Positions 8,956 through 16,838 of a stretch of DNA of 64,000 nt are shown here, one piece after another. Every line of letters starts with the position of its first letter. Within the stretch, counting starts at the first letter, position 1. The DNA comes from Paenibacillus qinlingensis (GTDB lineage: Bacteria > Bacillota > Bacilli > Paenibacillales > NBRC-103111), in contig NZ_JABMKY010000008.1 of the NCBI RefSeq assembly GCF_013204845.1, forward strand, positions 1 to 64,000, read 5' to 3'. Below the pieces are notes generated by a model, which worked only from the letters and a program-made list of their open reading frames with translations, was not told the origin of the DNA and ran no database searches. The translations under genes and the position numbers were made by a program.

Positions 8956-10059
8956 TCACTTCAAATTCTCCTTCTTATGCAAACCGTATAAGGCTGCCGC
9001 ATTTCCGCCTTGGACTTTCTTGCGAAGCTCCTTTGGAAAAGCAGCAAGCACCATTTTGGGATGATCGAAATCCCAGTGCGGATAATCACTTGAGTAGAGG
9101 ACTCGATCCTCCATTTTACACATCTGAATGATGTGTACGAGATGCTCCGGCGCGTCCGGTTCCTCAATCGGCTGCGTCGTTACATAGACATGCTCCCGAA
9201 TGTATTCCGAGGGCAGCTTTGTCAGCCATGGCGTCGTATCCCGCAGCGCTTTGTAGTTCTTATCCATTCGCCACATGAGATGTGGCAGCCAAGCGATTCC
9301 GCCTTCGATCGCGACCACTTTTACACCTGGAAATTTCTCGAAAACCCCTTCGCACACCAAACTATTCACATGCGCCATATAATTGGTGGGCAGAATATTA
9401 TGCCATTCCATATAGCGCGATGGATAACCGGAAGGAGTCGGCGCTCCTGTCATTCCGCGTCCTTCCGTCCCTGGATGGATAGCGATCGGTAAGCCCATCT
9501 TCTCTGCTGCTTCGTAAATAGGATGAAAGAAACGATTTCCATACAACCGCGTACTGCCGCTGCACATGATAACTTCCACAATATCCGGATGCCCGCCGAT
9601 TCGCATAATTTCCTTTGCCGCGTACAAGGGATCCGAATGGTTAATCACCATAGCGCCTTTATAGCGAACATCTTTAGATAACCAACGATCGATTAAATAG
9701 TCGTTATAGGCGGATATCACAGCATTCCCATAATCGCTATCGGGATTGAGCGACATTTCCAGCACATTTTGCCCCGTTAAAATGACATAATCAAAGCCAT
9801 AACGTTCAATGTGATCCTTCACCATAAAAACCGGATCACTGCCAGAGCTGCCGCCGTCATCGGGAATCGCATCTCTTCTTAACACACCTACCGGTGAGTA
9901 ATACGGTTGTCCTACGCCAGTCCCAACACCGATCCACTGCTTATGCCATGGCTTATCTAAATAAGGAAGTAAATCGTGAGGGTCTCTAATCCCATTGTGC
10001 ACATCGGTATCAATGAGCATCGACTGTGTATGTCCGTGTTGGATATCGTTGTGATTCAT
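8956..10059 (-). CDS. amidohydrolase_2 family (ACMSD-like) metal-dependent hydrolase or decarboxylase
   Basis: The 367-residue protein has the TIM-barrel layout of the ACMSD/gamma-resorcylate decarboxylase branch: D19-V-H21 at the N-terminal metal site, AIHPGTEG carrying a metal-binding His, EGGIAWLPHLMWRMD in the later helix, and YSSDYPHWD with the final Asp. Relatives decarboxylate or hydrolyse aromatic acids and ring-cleavage products. GAAAGGTGA precedes ATG 10059. It heads the operon containing two sugar permeases and a Rieske protein, an unusual combination suggesting that the imported molecule carries an aromatic or otherwise decarboxylatable group. The reaction cannot be fixed from sequence. 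Confidence 0.82.
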   Translation of the reverse strand: MNHNDIQHGHTQSMLIDTDVHNGIRDPHDLLPYLDKPWHKQWIGVGTGVGQPYYSPVGVLRRDAIPDDGGSSGSDPVFMVKDHIERYGFDYVILTGQNVLEMSLNPDSDYGNAVISAYNDYLIDRWLSKDVRYKGAMVINHSDPLYAAKEIMRIGGHPDIVEVIMCSGSTRLYGNRFFHPIYEAAEKMGLPIAIHPGTEGRGMTGAPTPSGYPSRYMEWHNILPTNYMAHVNSLVCEGVFEKFPGVKVVAIEGGIAWLPHLMWRMDKNYKALRDTTPWLTKLPSEYIREHVYVTTQPIEEPDAPEHLVHIIQMCKMEDRVLYSSDYPHWDFDHPKMVLAAFPKELRKKVQGGNAAALYGLHKKENLK

Positions 10060-10167
10060 CTGTTTTCACCTTTCTTCGTCGTTGTTATGTCCTGCTTGCT
10101 AATCATCTTAGCCCGTCGTTTACTTACCGCCTATAATCAATACCTGACAGTCCAGAACCGTAAGCGG

Positions 10168-10200
10168 GATAAGGTTTTTTAGACGAAGGTAATCCTTATC
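10168..10200. repeat. inverted repeat upstream of amidohydrolase operon
   Basis: GATAAGG at 10168 and CCTTATC at 10194 form a perfect 7-bp inverted repeat with a 19-base centre, about 110 bp upstream of the operon start. It could be an operator or part of the leader. No good sigma-A promoter was identified nearby. Confidence 0.35.
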
Positions 10201-10250
10201 TTCTTCCGTAGAATCATTACGTGACTGAATGGCACCTTCATTCTTCATGG

Positions 10251-10296
10251 AAAAATAAAAAGCCAAGCGTGTTCTCCACAAAGGAGATCGCTTGGC
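10251..10296 (-). terminator. terminator of phosphonate operon
   Basis: GCCAAGCG (10262) pairs with CGCTTGGC (10289), with an inner TCTCC/GGAGA stem. On the minus strand it is followed by TTTTTATTTTT. It lies 35 bp after the phnE2 stop and isolates the phn operon from the next one. Confidence 0.92.
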
Positions 10297-10330
10297 ATTA
10301 GACTTATTATCAGTAATATTGAATTCACTT

Positions 10331-11125
10331 TCACCCTTTAACTCTCAATTTCTTCTTAATCCCGCCAGCCAATAGCTCCAACAAGATGGCAAAAATCAGA
10401 ATGAGATACGTAATCGCTCCGATTTCCCTCACATCATAATAGTAGGAACTGGCCATGAAAAAATCATACCCAATTCCTCCTGCGCCAGCTGCAGCACCCA
10501 TGGCTAATGCTACGGAGAAGTTAATCTCAAATCGCATAAACGTCCATGAGATCAAATAGGTGATCGACGAAGGCAGAACGGCTTGAAATACGATTTGAAC
10601 CCAATTAGCACCACTTGCTTTTAATGCTTCAATGACTCCTTTATCTAACTCCTCGAATGATTCCGAATACGTTTTCACGAGATAGCTGACAGAATGGAAC
10701 GTCATCCCAATAACCGCAGCCACACTGCCCAATCCCGCAGCAACGGCAAAAATCAATACCCACAGGACAGTTGGTACCGCTCTAATAAAAGCAACTATGC
10801 CTTTAACTACGACGGAAAGTGTCGGGCTGGATAGATTGGTGGCAGCCATTAAGCCGAGCACCACAGCAATGATGGCCCCGAACAGCGTTGTCAGAAAGGC
10901 CAATCCGAGGGTGATAAGCAAATAGGTAACCGCTTCAATAAAGGTAATGTGTTTAAAGTGCGGCTGAAAGAACATCGTTATAAGGGTATGGGCTGTCGAG
11001 ATAATAGCATCTAGAAATTGAATGTCCTTATAGTCAAAAGTTGCGAATGCATACAGCGTTAATACGACGATTGACACCAAGGTCAGCCGGATCACCAGCT
11101 TTTGTTTGTTGAACGGCTTCTTCAT
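10331..11125 (-). CDS. phnE: phosphonate ABC transporter permease PhnE (second copy)
   Basis: The protein has about 264 residues from ATG 11125, which has GGAGG eight bases upstream; the open frame runs to 11146. Five to six membrane segments and the EAA-type loop SGANWVQIVFQAVLP (near 180) match PhnE of the PhnCDE family. The GAAAGAGGIGYDF segment is typical of the C-terminal half. It is the last gene of the operon and partners the PhnE at 11148, with PhnC as ATPase and PhnD as receptor. Confidence 0.92.
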   Translation of the reverse strand: MKKPFNKQKLVIRLTLVSIVVLTLYAFATFDYKDIQFLDAIISTAHTLITMFFQPHFKHITFIEAVTYLLITLGLAFLTTLFGAIIAVVLGLMAATNLSSPTLSVVVKGIVAFIRAVPTVLWVLIFAVAAGLGSVAAVIGMTFHSVSYLVKTYSESFEELDKGVIEALKASGANWVQIVFQAVLPSSITYLISWTFMRFEINFSVALAMGAAAGAGGIGYDFFMASSYYYDVREIGAITYLILIFAILLELLAGGIKKKLRVKG

Positions 11126-11147
11126 TGCCAGTTCCTCCATGGTCATG

Positions 11148-11933
11148 TTACATAATCACCTTCCTGATGTAGGTAGAAACCGTTTCTATCATAAAGATAG
11201 CAAGGACGAGAACAAGGACAACTAAAGAGGCAGCGCTGAAATTAAGACTTTTGTAATACAAGTTGAAAAGAAAACCAATACCCGTCCCGGTTAGAATACC
11301 AATTAAAGTAGCTTGACGAATGTTCGTTTCCATCATGAACAAGATCCAACTGATCAGCTGTGGAATACAGGCCGGAATAACAGATTGCGAAATAATGGAC
11401 AAATAGCCTGCCCCTGTAGATCTTAATGCTTCTACAGAACTGCTGCTTACTTCGTCAATCGATTCCGTAAAGGCGCGGGTCAAAAAGCCGAAGGTGCCAA
11501 AAAAAAGCGCGAAGTATCCCGTCAATACATTTTGACCGAAAGATATGAGCAAGATCATCGACCACGCGGATACATCAATGTTGCGGAATACGGTCGCGAT
11601 CGATCGGCTTACCAAACCGAGTCCCCCTCCTACTCCAGTCGTATGGGAGCCCGCGATAGCGAACATCAAGGCAAATAAGGCTGCAACGGCGGTTGCCGCA
11701 ATAGATACGAGAATCGTCTCAGAGAGCGCGCTGATAATAACGGGAAGCCGTTTCAATGATTTTTCGTTCGGATAAAAATTGTTGAATGCCCATTCGGCCG
11801 CCTTAGGTATAGAAGTAAAACCTTTGATGACGTTATAGTTCGTTATGAGTATGGCAATGAGGGTTAGGGTTAACAATAAGCCACAAAATAACAGCGTCTT
11901 CAATCGCTTTCTGGCAAAGAAATTATCTTGCAT
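11148..11933 (-). CDS. phnE: phosphonate ABC transporter permease PhnE (first copy)
   Basis: The 261-residue inner-membrane protein has an N-terminal segment at about 14-32 and a PhnE-type loop STGAGYLSIISQSVIP near 160-175. ATG 11933 has GGAGGG upstream and overlaps the end of phnC by 11 bp, indicating translational coupling. Two non-identical PhnE subunits in one operon are common in Bacillota and probably form a heterodimeric channel. Confidence 0.92.
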   Translation of the reverse strand: MQDNFFARKRLKTLLFCGLLLTLTLIAILITNYNVIKGFTSIPKAAEWAFNNFYPNEKSLKRLPVIISALSETILVSIAATAVAALFALMFAIAGSHTTGVGGGLGLVSRSIATVFRNIDVSAWSMILLISFGQNVLTGYFALFFGTFGFLTRAFTESIDEVSSSSVEALRSTGAGYLSIISQSVIPACIPQLISWILFMMETNIRQATLIGILTGTGIGFLFNLYYKSLNFSAASLVVLVLVLAIFMIETVSTYIRKVIM

Positions 11934-12729
11934 AACTGCCCTCCAGCTCGTCTAACTCTTCCAGCTCCTCCTGATGCTCATGAACCTCCGAACCGTAAAT
12001 GCGGGATAACTGCTCGCGATTGATTCCTGTCGGATGACCATCATAGACAATAGTTCCCTTATTCACTCCGAGTATCCGGTCTGAGTATTTCAGCGCTGCA
12101 TCCACTTGATGCAGGTTCACAATAACCGTGATACCCATCGTGGTAGAAATAGTACGGAGATGATCCATGATGACCTTGGAGGCATTGGGATCTAATGAAG
12201 CGATTGGCTCATCGCAAAGCAGCATTTTGGGATTCTGCACAAGAGCTCTGGCAATTCCAACTCTCTGCTTCTGTCCACCACTCAGTTGATCACACCGCTT
12301 ATAGATCTGCTTTTCTAGTCCGAGTGTTGTCAAAATCGTAAAGGCTTGATGCTTCTCCTCCTTGGAGTAAAGCCCCAGAATCCCTTCCAGGGTGGACTTA
12401 TAACCAAGCCGCCCGTGCAAAACATTTTCGATGACAGACAGTCTATTCACTAAATTATAATGCTGGAATACCATGCCCATCTGAGTTCTCAACCGTTTCA
12501 ATTCGTTCTTCTTACATGCCAAAATATTAACGCCATTCCATAGAATTTCGCCACTGCTTGCATCAATCATACGGTTAATACAGCGCAGCAGTGTGGATTT
12601 ACCGGCCCCTGAGGGACCGATAATCGACACAAACTCGCCTTCTCTCACAGCGAAATTAACATCCGTTAACGCTTTAGTATCCATACCATACTGTTTGGAT
12701 ACCTGCTTGAATTCGAGTAATGTTGTCAT
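11923..12729 (-). CDS. phnC: phosphonate ABC transporter ATP-binding protein PhnC
   Basis: The ATPase has about 268 residues from ATG 12729, chosen because GAGGGAG lies six bases upstream; the frame extends to 12822 over the end of phnD. Walker A is GPSGAGKSTLL, the signature is LSGGQKQRVGIARAL and Walker B is MLLCDEPIASLDP, followed by an H-loop in VNLHQVDAAL. The C-terminal tail is unusually acidic (HEHQEELEELDELEG), beyond the normal PhnC end. It energises import through the two PhnE subunits. Confidence 0.94.
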   Translation of the reverse strand: MTTLLEFKQVSKQYGMDTKALTDVNFAVREGEFVSIIGPSGAGKSTLLRCINRMIDASSGEILWNGVNILACKKNELKRLRTQMGMVFQHYNLVNRLSVIENVLHGRLGYKSTLEGILGLYSKEEKHQAFTILTTLGLEKQIYKRCDQLSGGQKQRVGIARALVQNPKMLLCDEPIASLDPNASKVIMDHLRTISTTMGITVIVNLHQVDAALKYSDRILGVNKGTIVYDGHPTGINREQLSRIYGSEVHEHQEELEELDELEGSYAR

Positions 12730-12772
12730 GGCTGCTCCCTCAATCGGTCGGTTTGGCACGTTGTTATACCTT

Positions 12773-13825
12773 TTAGTTGTAGAGTGTTCGGATTGGGTTG
12801 AAAAATGCGTCATCCACGCCAAGGAACTTTTCTTTGCCAGTCTTTTGCTTAAACATGCCTGGTTCCTTCGAATCTTTCGGAATGAAGATCAGCGGGTTGT
12901 TCGTTACCGCATCGGATGTGAGGGCATCCTTTATTTTCTTTGTGTCCTCTACACTTACCGTGCCTGTGTTAATAACAATCGGTTGATTCAGTACCGGTGT
13001 AACCGAAATGACCTCGAACTCTTTACCTACCTGTGTATTAAACGGTTCTGCTGCACCTTGTTTTACTTTGTATACCGCACCAGGCGTGTTTTCCGTCCCT
13101 GAGCTCAGTTCGATATAGTTAGCCACGCAAGTATCGCAGAAGGCAGCCACATCCGCTTTACCATTTAACAAATTAACTGCCGATCCTTGGTGAGTTCCTC
13201 CAAAAAGCACATCGCTAAAGAACTTATCTTTGCCGCCTAGAAGTAAATCATCCACAGTCAAATTCTTATATTTATCTTTTTTCGTAAAATAGGTAAGGAT
13301 TCTGCCTGAAGGGATTTTAAAGCCGGATGTAGAGGAGTTGGATACGAATGAAAACTTTTTACCGGCAATATTATCCATTGAGTAGATGCTGCCGACTTTA
13401 TAGGCATCCCCATCCCCTTTACGCACGTTTAACCAGCTATTATAAACCGCATCATCCAATGTTCCTGACTCTCCGCTAGGCACGACTAGCGGCTGAACCT
13501 TCTTATTCTTCGCATTCGCTTCGACATAAGCTTGTGCTCCCGTATAAATTATATCTGCACTGCCGCTGGCAATGGCTTCAATAGCAATCGTGTAGTCAGT
13601 CGTCGTTTTGTGCTCTACCTTTTTCCCAGTTGCGGCTGCAACAACTTTCCCTATTTCGTCCCGTGAAATTTTCATATCTGCACCGGATTCATTTGGGAAC
13701 CAACCGATCGTAATGGTATCTTTGGTCTTTACCGCTTGTGTGCCATTCTGAGCATTCGTACCGCAACCAGCTGTTACAACAACCAAAGATAAAGAAAGCA
13801 TGAGCGTTAACATTTTCTTATTCAT
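12773..13825 (-). CDS. phnD: phosphonate/phosphite-binding lipoprotein PhnD
   Basis: The 350-residue precursor has a signal peptide ending in a VTAGC lipobox (Cys about 21). The mature part has the PhnD pattern of a type II periplasmic-fold receptor: GWFPNESGADM near 42, TTTDYTIAIEAIASGSADIIYTG near 80-105 and SSTSGFKIPSGRI near 170. It should deliver phosphonate or a related P-compound to PhnE. Placement between two catabolic genes and the transporter genes suggests that the imported compound is the one degraded through phosphonoacetaldehyde. Confidence 0.93.
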   Translation of the reverse strand: MNKKMLTLMLSLSLVVVTAGCGTNAQNGTQAVKTKDTITIGWFPNESGADMKISRDEIGKVVAAATGKKVEHKTTTDYTIAIEAIASGSADIIYTGAQAYVEANAKNKKVQPLVVPSGESGTLDDAVYNSWLNVRKGDGDAYKVGSIYSMDNIAGKKFSFVSNSSTSGFKIPSGRILTYFTKKDKYKNLTVDDLLLGGKDKFFSDVLFGGTHQGSAVNLLNGKADVAAFCDTCVANYIELSSGTENTPGAVYKVKQGAAEPFNTQVGKEFEVISVTPVLNQPIVINTGTVSVEDTKKIKDALTSDAVTNNPLIFIPKDSKEPGMFKQKTGKEKFLGVDDAFFNPIRTLYN

Positions 13826-13868
13826 AATAAAAAGCCTCCCATACTAATTTTAGTTTAAATTGGCTATT

Positions 13869-15008
13869 TTATAATAAGGCAACTAGCATACGTTCAAGTT
13901 CTTCAGGAGATATGGGGGCAGGATTATTATCCATTCTCCCTTTCGTATAAGAGTGGTCCACAACCTCGCGGATGCCTTCAACTGTGACGCCATATGAGCT
14001 TAGATTGCTTGACAATCCATATCTGTTATAAATACTTCGAATCAGATCATCGACTTCGTCTACGTCCGTTGCCCCAAATGCATGAAGCAATTTATCCGGT
14101 TCAATTAATGTATTGAAATTATGTCTTAACACTGTCGTTAACGTTAGGCTGGCAGCGATACCATGATCGATACCATATAACATTGTAAGCGGATAAGATA
14201 TGGAATGGCAGGCAGTCGTTCTCGTATTGCTAAATGCCAATCCAGCCATCAGACTTGCCAAGGATAATTGCTCTCTCCAGGCCAGGTTATCGGGTTGCTC
14301 GATTAATAATGGGAGCGTACGTCGAATGCGTTCAATCGCTTCCAGCGAGTAAACACGGGTAACGGTGTTCGTATGAACAGACCAATACGCTTCAGTTGCA
14401 TGGCACAAGGCATCTAATGCTGTAGCAACGCTTAAACGAAACGGCATCGTAACGGTCAACTCTGGAAGAATGAAAGCTGCGCTCGCATACAACCTCTCAT
14501 CGGAAACCGAATATTTGCTTCCGAACTCTTCGTCCCATACGGTTGCCCAACACGTCACCTCTGAACCCGTTCCTGATGTCGTTGGGATCCCGACCCACGG
14601 GGTAAAATTGTGTTTATTGCGGTATCCCTCATGTGTGATGGCTTCTCGAACTTCCACGATTGTAGGTAGGGTCTTGTGTTGTAAAGCCGACAACACTTTA
14701 GCAGCATCCATGACACTGCCTCCGCCAATTGCCACAATAAGTTCATACTGGAAGGGCTCAATTTCCTGTTTCAGCTTCCAAATATCGGACACATTAGGAT
14801 TATTCAAAGTCACTTCGATCAATAGCGTTTCCTTGTGAGAGAGTGCGTTCAAGATAGGCTGTAGACAATCACTCTTCTCAACGCCCCCTCCTCTTGTAAG
14901 TATTAGTACCCTTCTGACATTTGTATAACGATTGATAAACAACTCAGCGAATGCTTCCGCCGATTCTGTTCCTAAGAAGACGGCTACTGGGTTATAAAAA
15001 TGGTTCAT
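13869..15008 (-). CDS. iron-containing alcohol dehydrogenase, phosphonoacetaldehyde reductase-like
   Basis: The 379-residue cytoplasmic enzyme has the group III dehydrogenase fold: GGGSVMD at 95-101 for NAD(P), GIPTTSGTGSE at 140-150, and the metal ligands D199, H203, H268 and H282. The ATG overlaps the phnX stop by four bases. Family members beside phosphonate genes interconvert phosphonoacetaldehyde and 2-hydroxyethylphosphonate (for example PhpC). Here it could instead oxidise imported 2-hydroxyethylphosphonate to the PhnX substrate, or reduce the acetaldehyde that PhnX releases. The sequence does not separate these possibilities. No phnW transaminase gene is present nearby. Confidence 0.85.
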   Translation of the reverse strand: MNHFYNPVAVFLGTESAEAFAELFINRYTNVRRVLILTRGGGVEKSDCLQPILNALSHKETLLIEVTLNNPNVSDIWKLKQEIEPFQYELIVAIGGGSVMDAAKVLSALQHKTLPTIVEVREAITHEGYRNKHNFTPWVGIPTTSGTGSEVTCWATVWDEEFGSKYSVSDERLYASAAFILPELTVTMPFRLSVATALDALCHATEAYWSVHTNTVTRVYSLEAIERIRRTLPLLIEQPDNLAWREQLSLASLMAGLAFSNTRTTACHSISYPLTMLYGIDHGIAASLTLTTVLRHNFNTLIEPDKLLHAFGATDVDEVDDLIRSIYNRYGLSSNLSSYGVTVEGIREVVDHSYTKGRMDNNPAPISPEELERMLVALL

Positions 15009-15817
15009 CTCGTTCCCCGCTCCAAACCGCTTCGTTCAAGCTCCTCAATGACAAGTGGCAGCTGAGCGATTGAACCAATAATATAATCTGCTCCTGCTTG
15101 TTCAAATATCAGTCTCGTTTGATTCATTCGCTCTGCGAGTTCATCTGGGTGCAGACTCTCAACTTCAGCTTGTGTTAAACCCAACTCACTACTTCCTAGT
15201 AGGATAGCAACCGTCCATACCCCCGCATTCCTACCTTCTTGAATGTCGGATACCGTATCTCCAACCTTGACGACTGCTTTTGGAGGATAGATGCCGAGCT
15301 CCACTAGATTTCGGAAAATCATATACGGATAAGGCCGGCCGGCTTTTACTTCATCTGATGTGACCAAGCAGTCTGGCGAATATCCCTTCCGCTTGGCTTC
15401 CGGAACGATGACCGCCATCATGCTTGCTGTATACCCAGTCGTCGATCCGATGGCTAGCCCCGCATTACGAAGTTGTTCCACTGTTTCTAACGCCCCAGGA
15501 ATCGGATCCGTGTAAGTTTTCAAAGATTCCATCAATATGGCCTCGAATCGAACATAGAGACGATCAATATCCTCCTTCACGGCTTGCGTACCGTACTTGG
15601 TTATCCATGCTGTTTCTACTCTTTCCATCTGCAGAATTGCGTGAATATGATCCCATTTCAAAAGGCCCATCGGCACTCTGGCTTCACGATCTGTAATCGG
15701 TACCCCTGCTTCTTCAAACGTTTGAATAAATGCATGCATTGGCGCGAAGCAACCATAATCAATTACGGTACCGGCCCAATCAAAAATAACTGCTTTAATG
15801 CGTTCTTTACTACTCAA
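15005..15817 (-). CDS. phnX: phosphonoacetaldehyde hydrolase (phosphonatase)
   Basis: The 270-residue HAD-superfamily enzyme cleaves phosphonoacetaldehyde to acetaldehyde and phosphate. The nucleophile Asp13 lies in IFDWAGTVID and the Schiff-base Lys54 in MGLLKWDHI, the pair that defines PhnX within the HAD group; VKVGDTVSDIQEGRNAG gives the later acidic motif. The start is TTG 15817 with GAGGAG five bases upstream. It is the first gene of the phn operon, reading into the dehydrogenase with a 4-bp overlap. Confidence 0.95.
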   Translation of the reverse strand: MSSKERIKAVIFDWAGTVIDYGCFAPMHAFIQTFEEAGVPITDREARVPMGLLKWDHIHAILQMERVETAWITKYGTQAVKEDIDRLYVRFEAILMESLKTYTDPIPGALETVEQLRNAGLAIGSTTGYTASMMAVIVPEAKRKGYSPDCLVTSDEVKAGRPYPYMIFRNLVELGIYPPKAVVKVGDTVSDIQEGRNAGVWTVAILLGSSELGLTQAEVESLHPDELAERMNQTRLIFEQAGADYIIGSIAQLPLVIEELERSGLERGTR

Positions 15818-15854
15818 CTTGACTCCTCATTTCTAGGTGGTTTGGATATACCCA

Positions 15855-15884
15855 ATTATAGAATGATATAACGCAAACAAGCAA
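15855..15884 (-). promoter_or_regulatory. sigma-A promoter of phn operon
   Basis: On the minus strand there is -35 TTGCTT (15884-15879), an 18-bp spacer and -10 TATAAT (15860-15855), 38 bp before the phnX start. A second TATAAT-like box lies further upstream near 15920. Confidence 0.65.
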
Positions 15885-15939
15885 TGCTTTTTGCTATATT
15901 TTACGTTAAATTAACAATTATATGCTGTTATTTGCTGTT
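15885..15939. promoter_or_regulatory. repeated TGCT motifs, candidate DeoR operator
   Basis: The plus strand carries TGCTGTT at 15923 and again at 15933 (10-bp period), then TGCTTTT at 15885 and TGCTATA at 15892. Short direct repeats around the phnX promoter are what a DeoR-type repressor encoded by the neighbouring gene could bind. This is inference from position and repetition only. Confidence 0.4.
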
Positions 15940-15960
15940 TTTAACATTGCGAAAACATAA

Positions 15961-15992
15961 TAAAAACGCAAGCTATGATAAGCCTGCGTTTA
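15961..15992 (-). terminator. terminator overlapping the end of the DeoR-family gene
   Basis: Minus strand AAACGCAGGCT pairs with AGCTTGCGTTT and is followed by TTATT. The 5-prime arm lies inside the last codons of the regulator gene and the stop codon falls near the start of the other arm. Confidence 0.85.
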
Positions 15993-16749
15993 TGATGGTA
16001 ACATTATGTTTTTTGTACAATTCTAGAAGACCACTATCCATATCAGAATCCGTTACGATCGAATCAATCTGGTCTAATCCACAAATGTTCAGGTAAGATA
16101 CCGTTTCGAATTTACTCGAATCCGCTACGACGACTTTCCGCTTCGCGCCCTTTAGCATCGCATTGATGACTTCCGTTTCCCCCTGGCGAAAATCAGTCAG
16201 CCCTTTCTCAAGGGAAATCGCATTGATACTAATGAGTGCTAAGTCGGTATTGAAGTTCATAATCTCTTCTTCAATCGCACGCCCATACAAGGAGAACTCC
16301 TCATGATTTAGGTAGCCCCCCGGAATAATAACGGTGAAGCCTTTTTTCTGAGCCAAAATATCCGCGATCCGAAGGGAATTGGTTATGATCGTAAGTTTCT
16401 CAAAGCGAGCCGCAAGCCGCTTCGCTACTTCAATGTTCGTCGTGCCTGCATTGAGAGAAATAGCTTGATATTCTCTCACCAGCTCGACAGCATACAGGGC
16501 CAATTCTTGCTTTCGCTCGTTATGCGTGATCTTACGCTTAAAGAACGCTTGATTCGTAGCAATCTCTTCCCTTTTGGAAACAGCTCCTCCATGTACACGC
16601 TGAAGCTTCTCCTCTTGCTCCAACCGTTCAAGATCCCTACGTACAGTATCAAGAGAAACTTGCAACAGCGACTTCAATTCCACAACGGTGACTTGCCCCT
16701 TGGATTCTAGCTCCAATAGTATTAATCGATGCCTTTCTGGTGCAAGCAT
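15973..16749 (-). CDS. DeoR/GlpR-family transcriptional regulator
   Basis: The protein has about 258 residues from ATG 16749, which has a perfect GGAGGAG seven bases upstream. The N-terminal DeoR winged helix (ERHRLILLELESKGQV, then LLQVSLDTVRRDLERLE) is followed by a DeoRC sensor domain of the ISOCOT fold with SLNAGTTNIEVAK near 95 and VVADSSKF near 210, which usually binds a phosphorylated small molecule. It sits between serC and the phn operon, transcribed in the same direction, 90 bp after serC and ended by its own terminator. Control of the phn operon is the simplest guess, with a phosphorylated C2 metabolite as effector. Confidence 0.9.
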   Translation of the reverse strand: MLAPERHRLILLELESKGQVTVVELKSLLQVSLDTVRRDLERLEQEEKLQRVHGGAVSKREEIATNQAFFKRKITHNERKQELALYAVELVREYQAISLNAGTTNIEVAKRLAARFEKLTIITNSLRIADILAQKKGFTVIIPGGYLNHEEFSLYGRAIEEEIMNFNTDLALISINAISLEKGLTDFRQGETEVINAMLKGAKRKVVVADSSKFETVSYLNICGLDQIDSIVTDSDMDSGLLELYKKHNVTIINAGLS

Positions 16750-16838
16750 TTCGTATCTCCTCCGTGTTATTGCGTTAATTTGCGTTTGTATGTATCTATA
16801 TCCTAGCAAAAATGCGCTGTCCCGTAAATGTGGCAGCT

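Noticed and set aside
12593-13102. 169-codon plus-strand frame opposite phnC and phnD
   Set aside because: Antisense shadow; both minus-strand genes carry complete diagnostic motifs.
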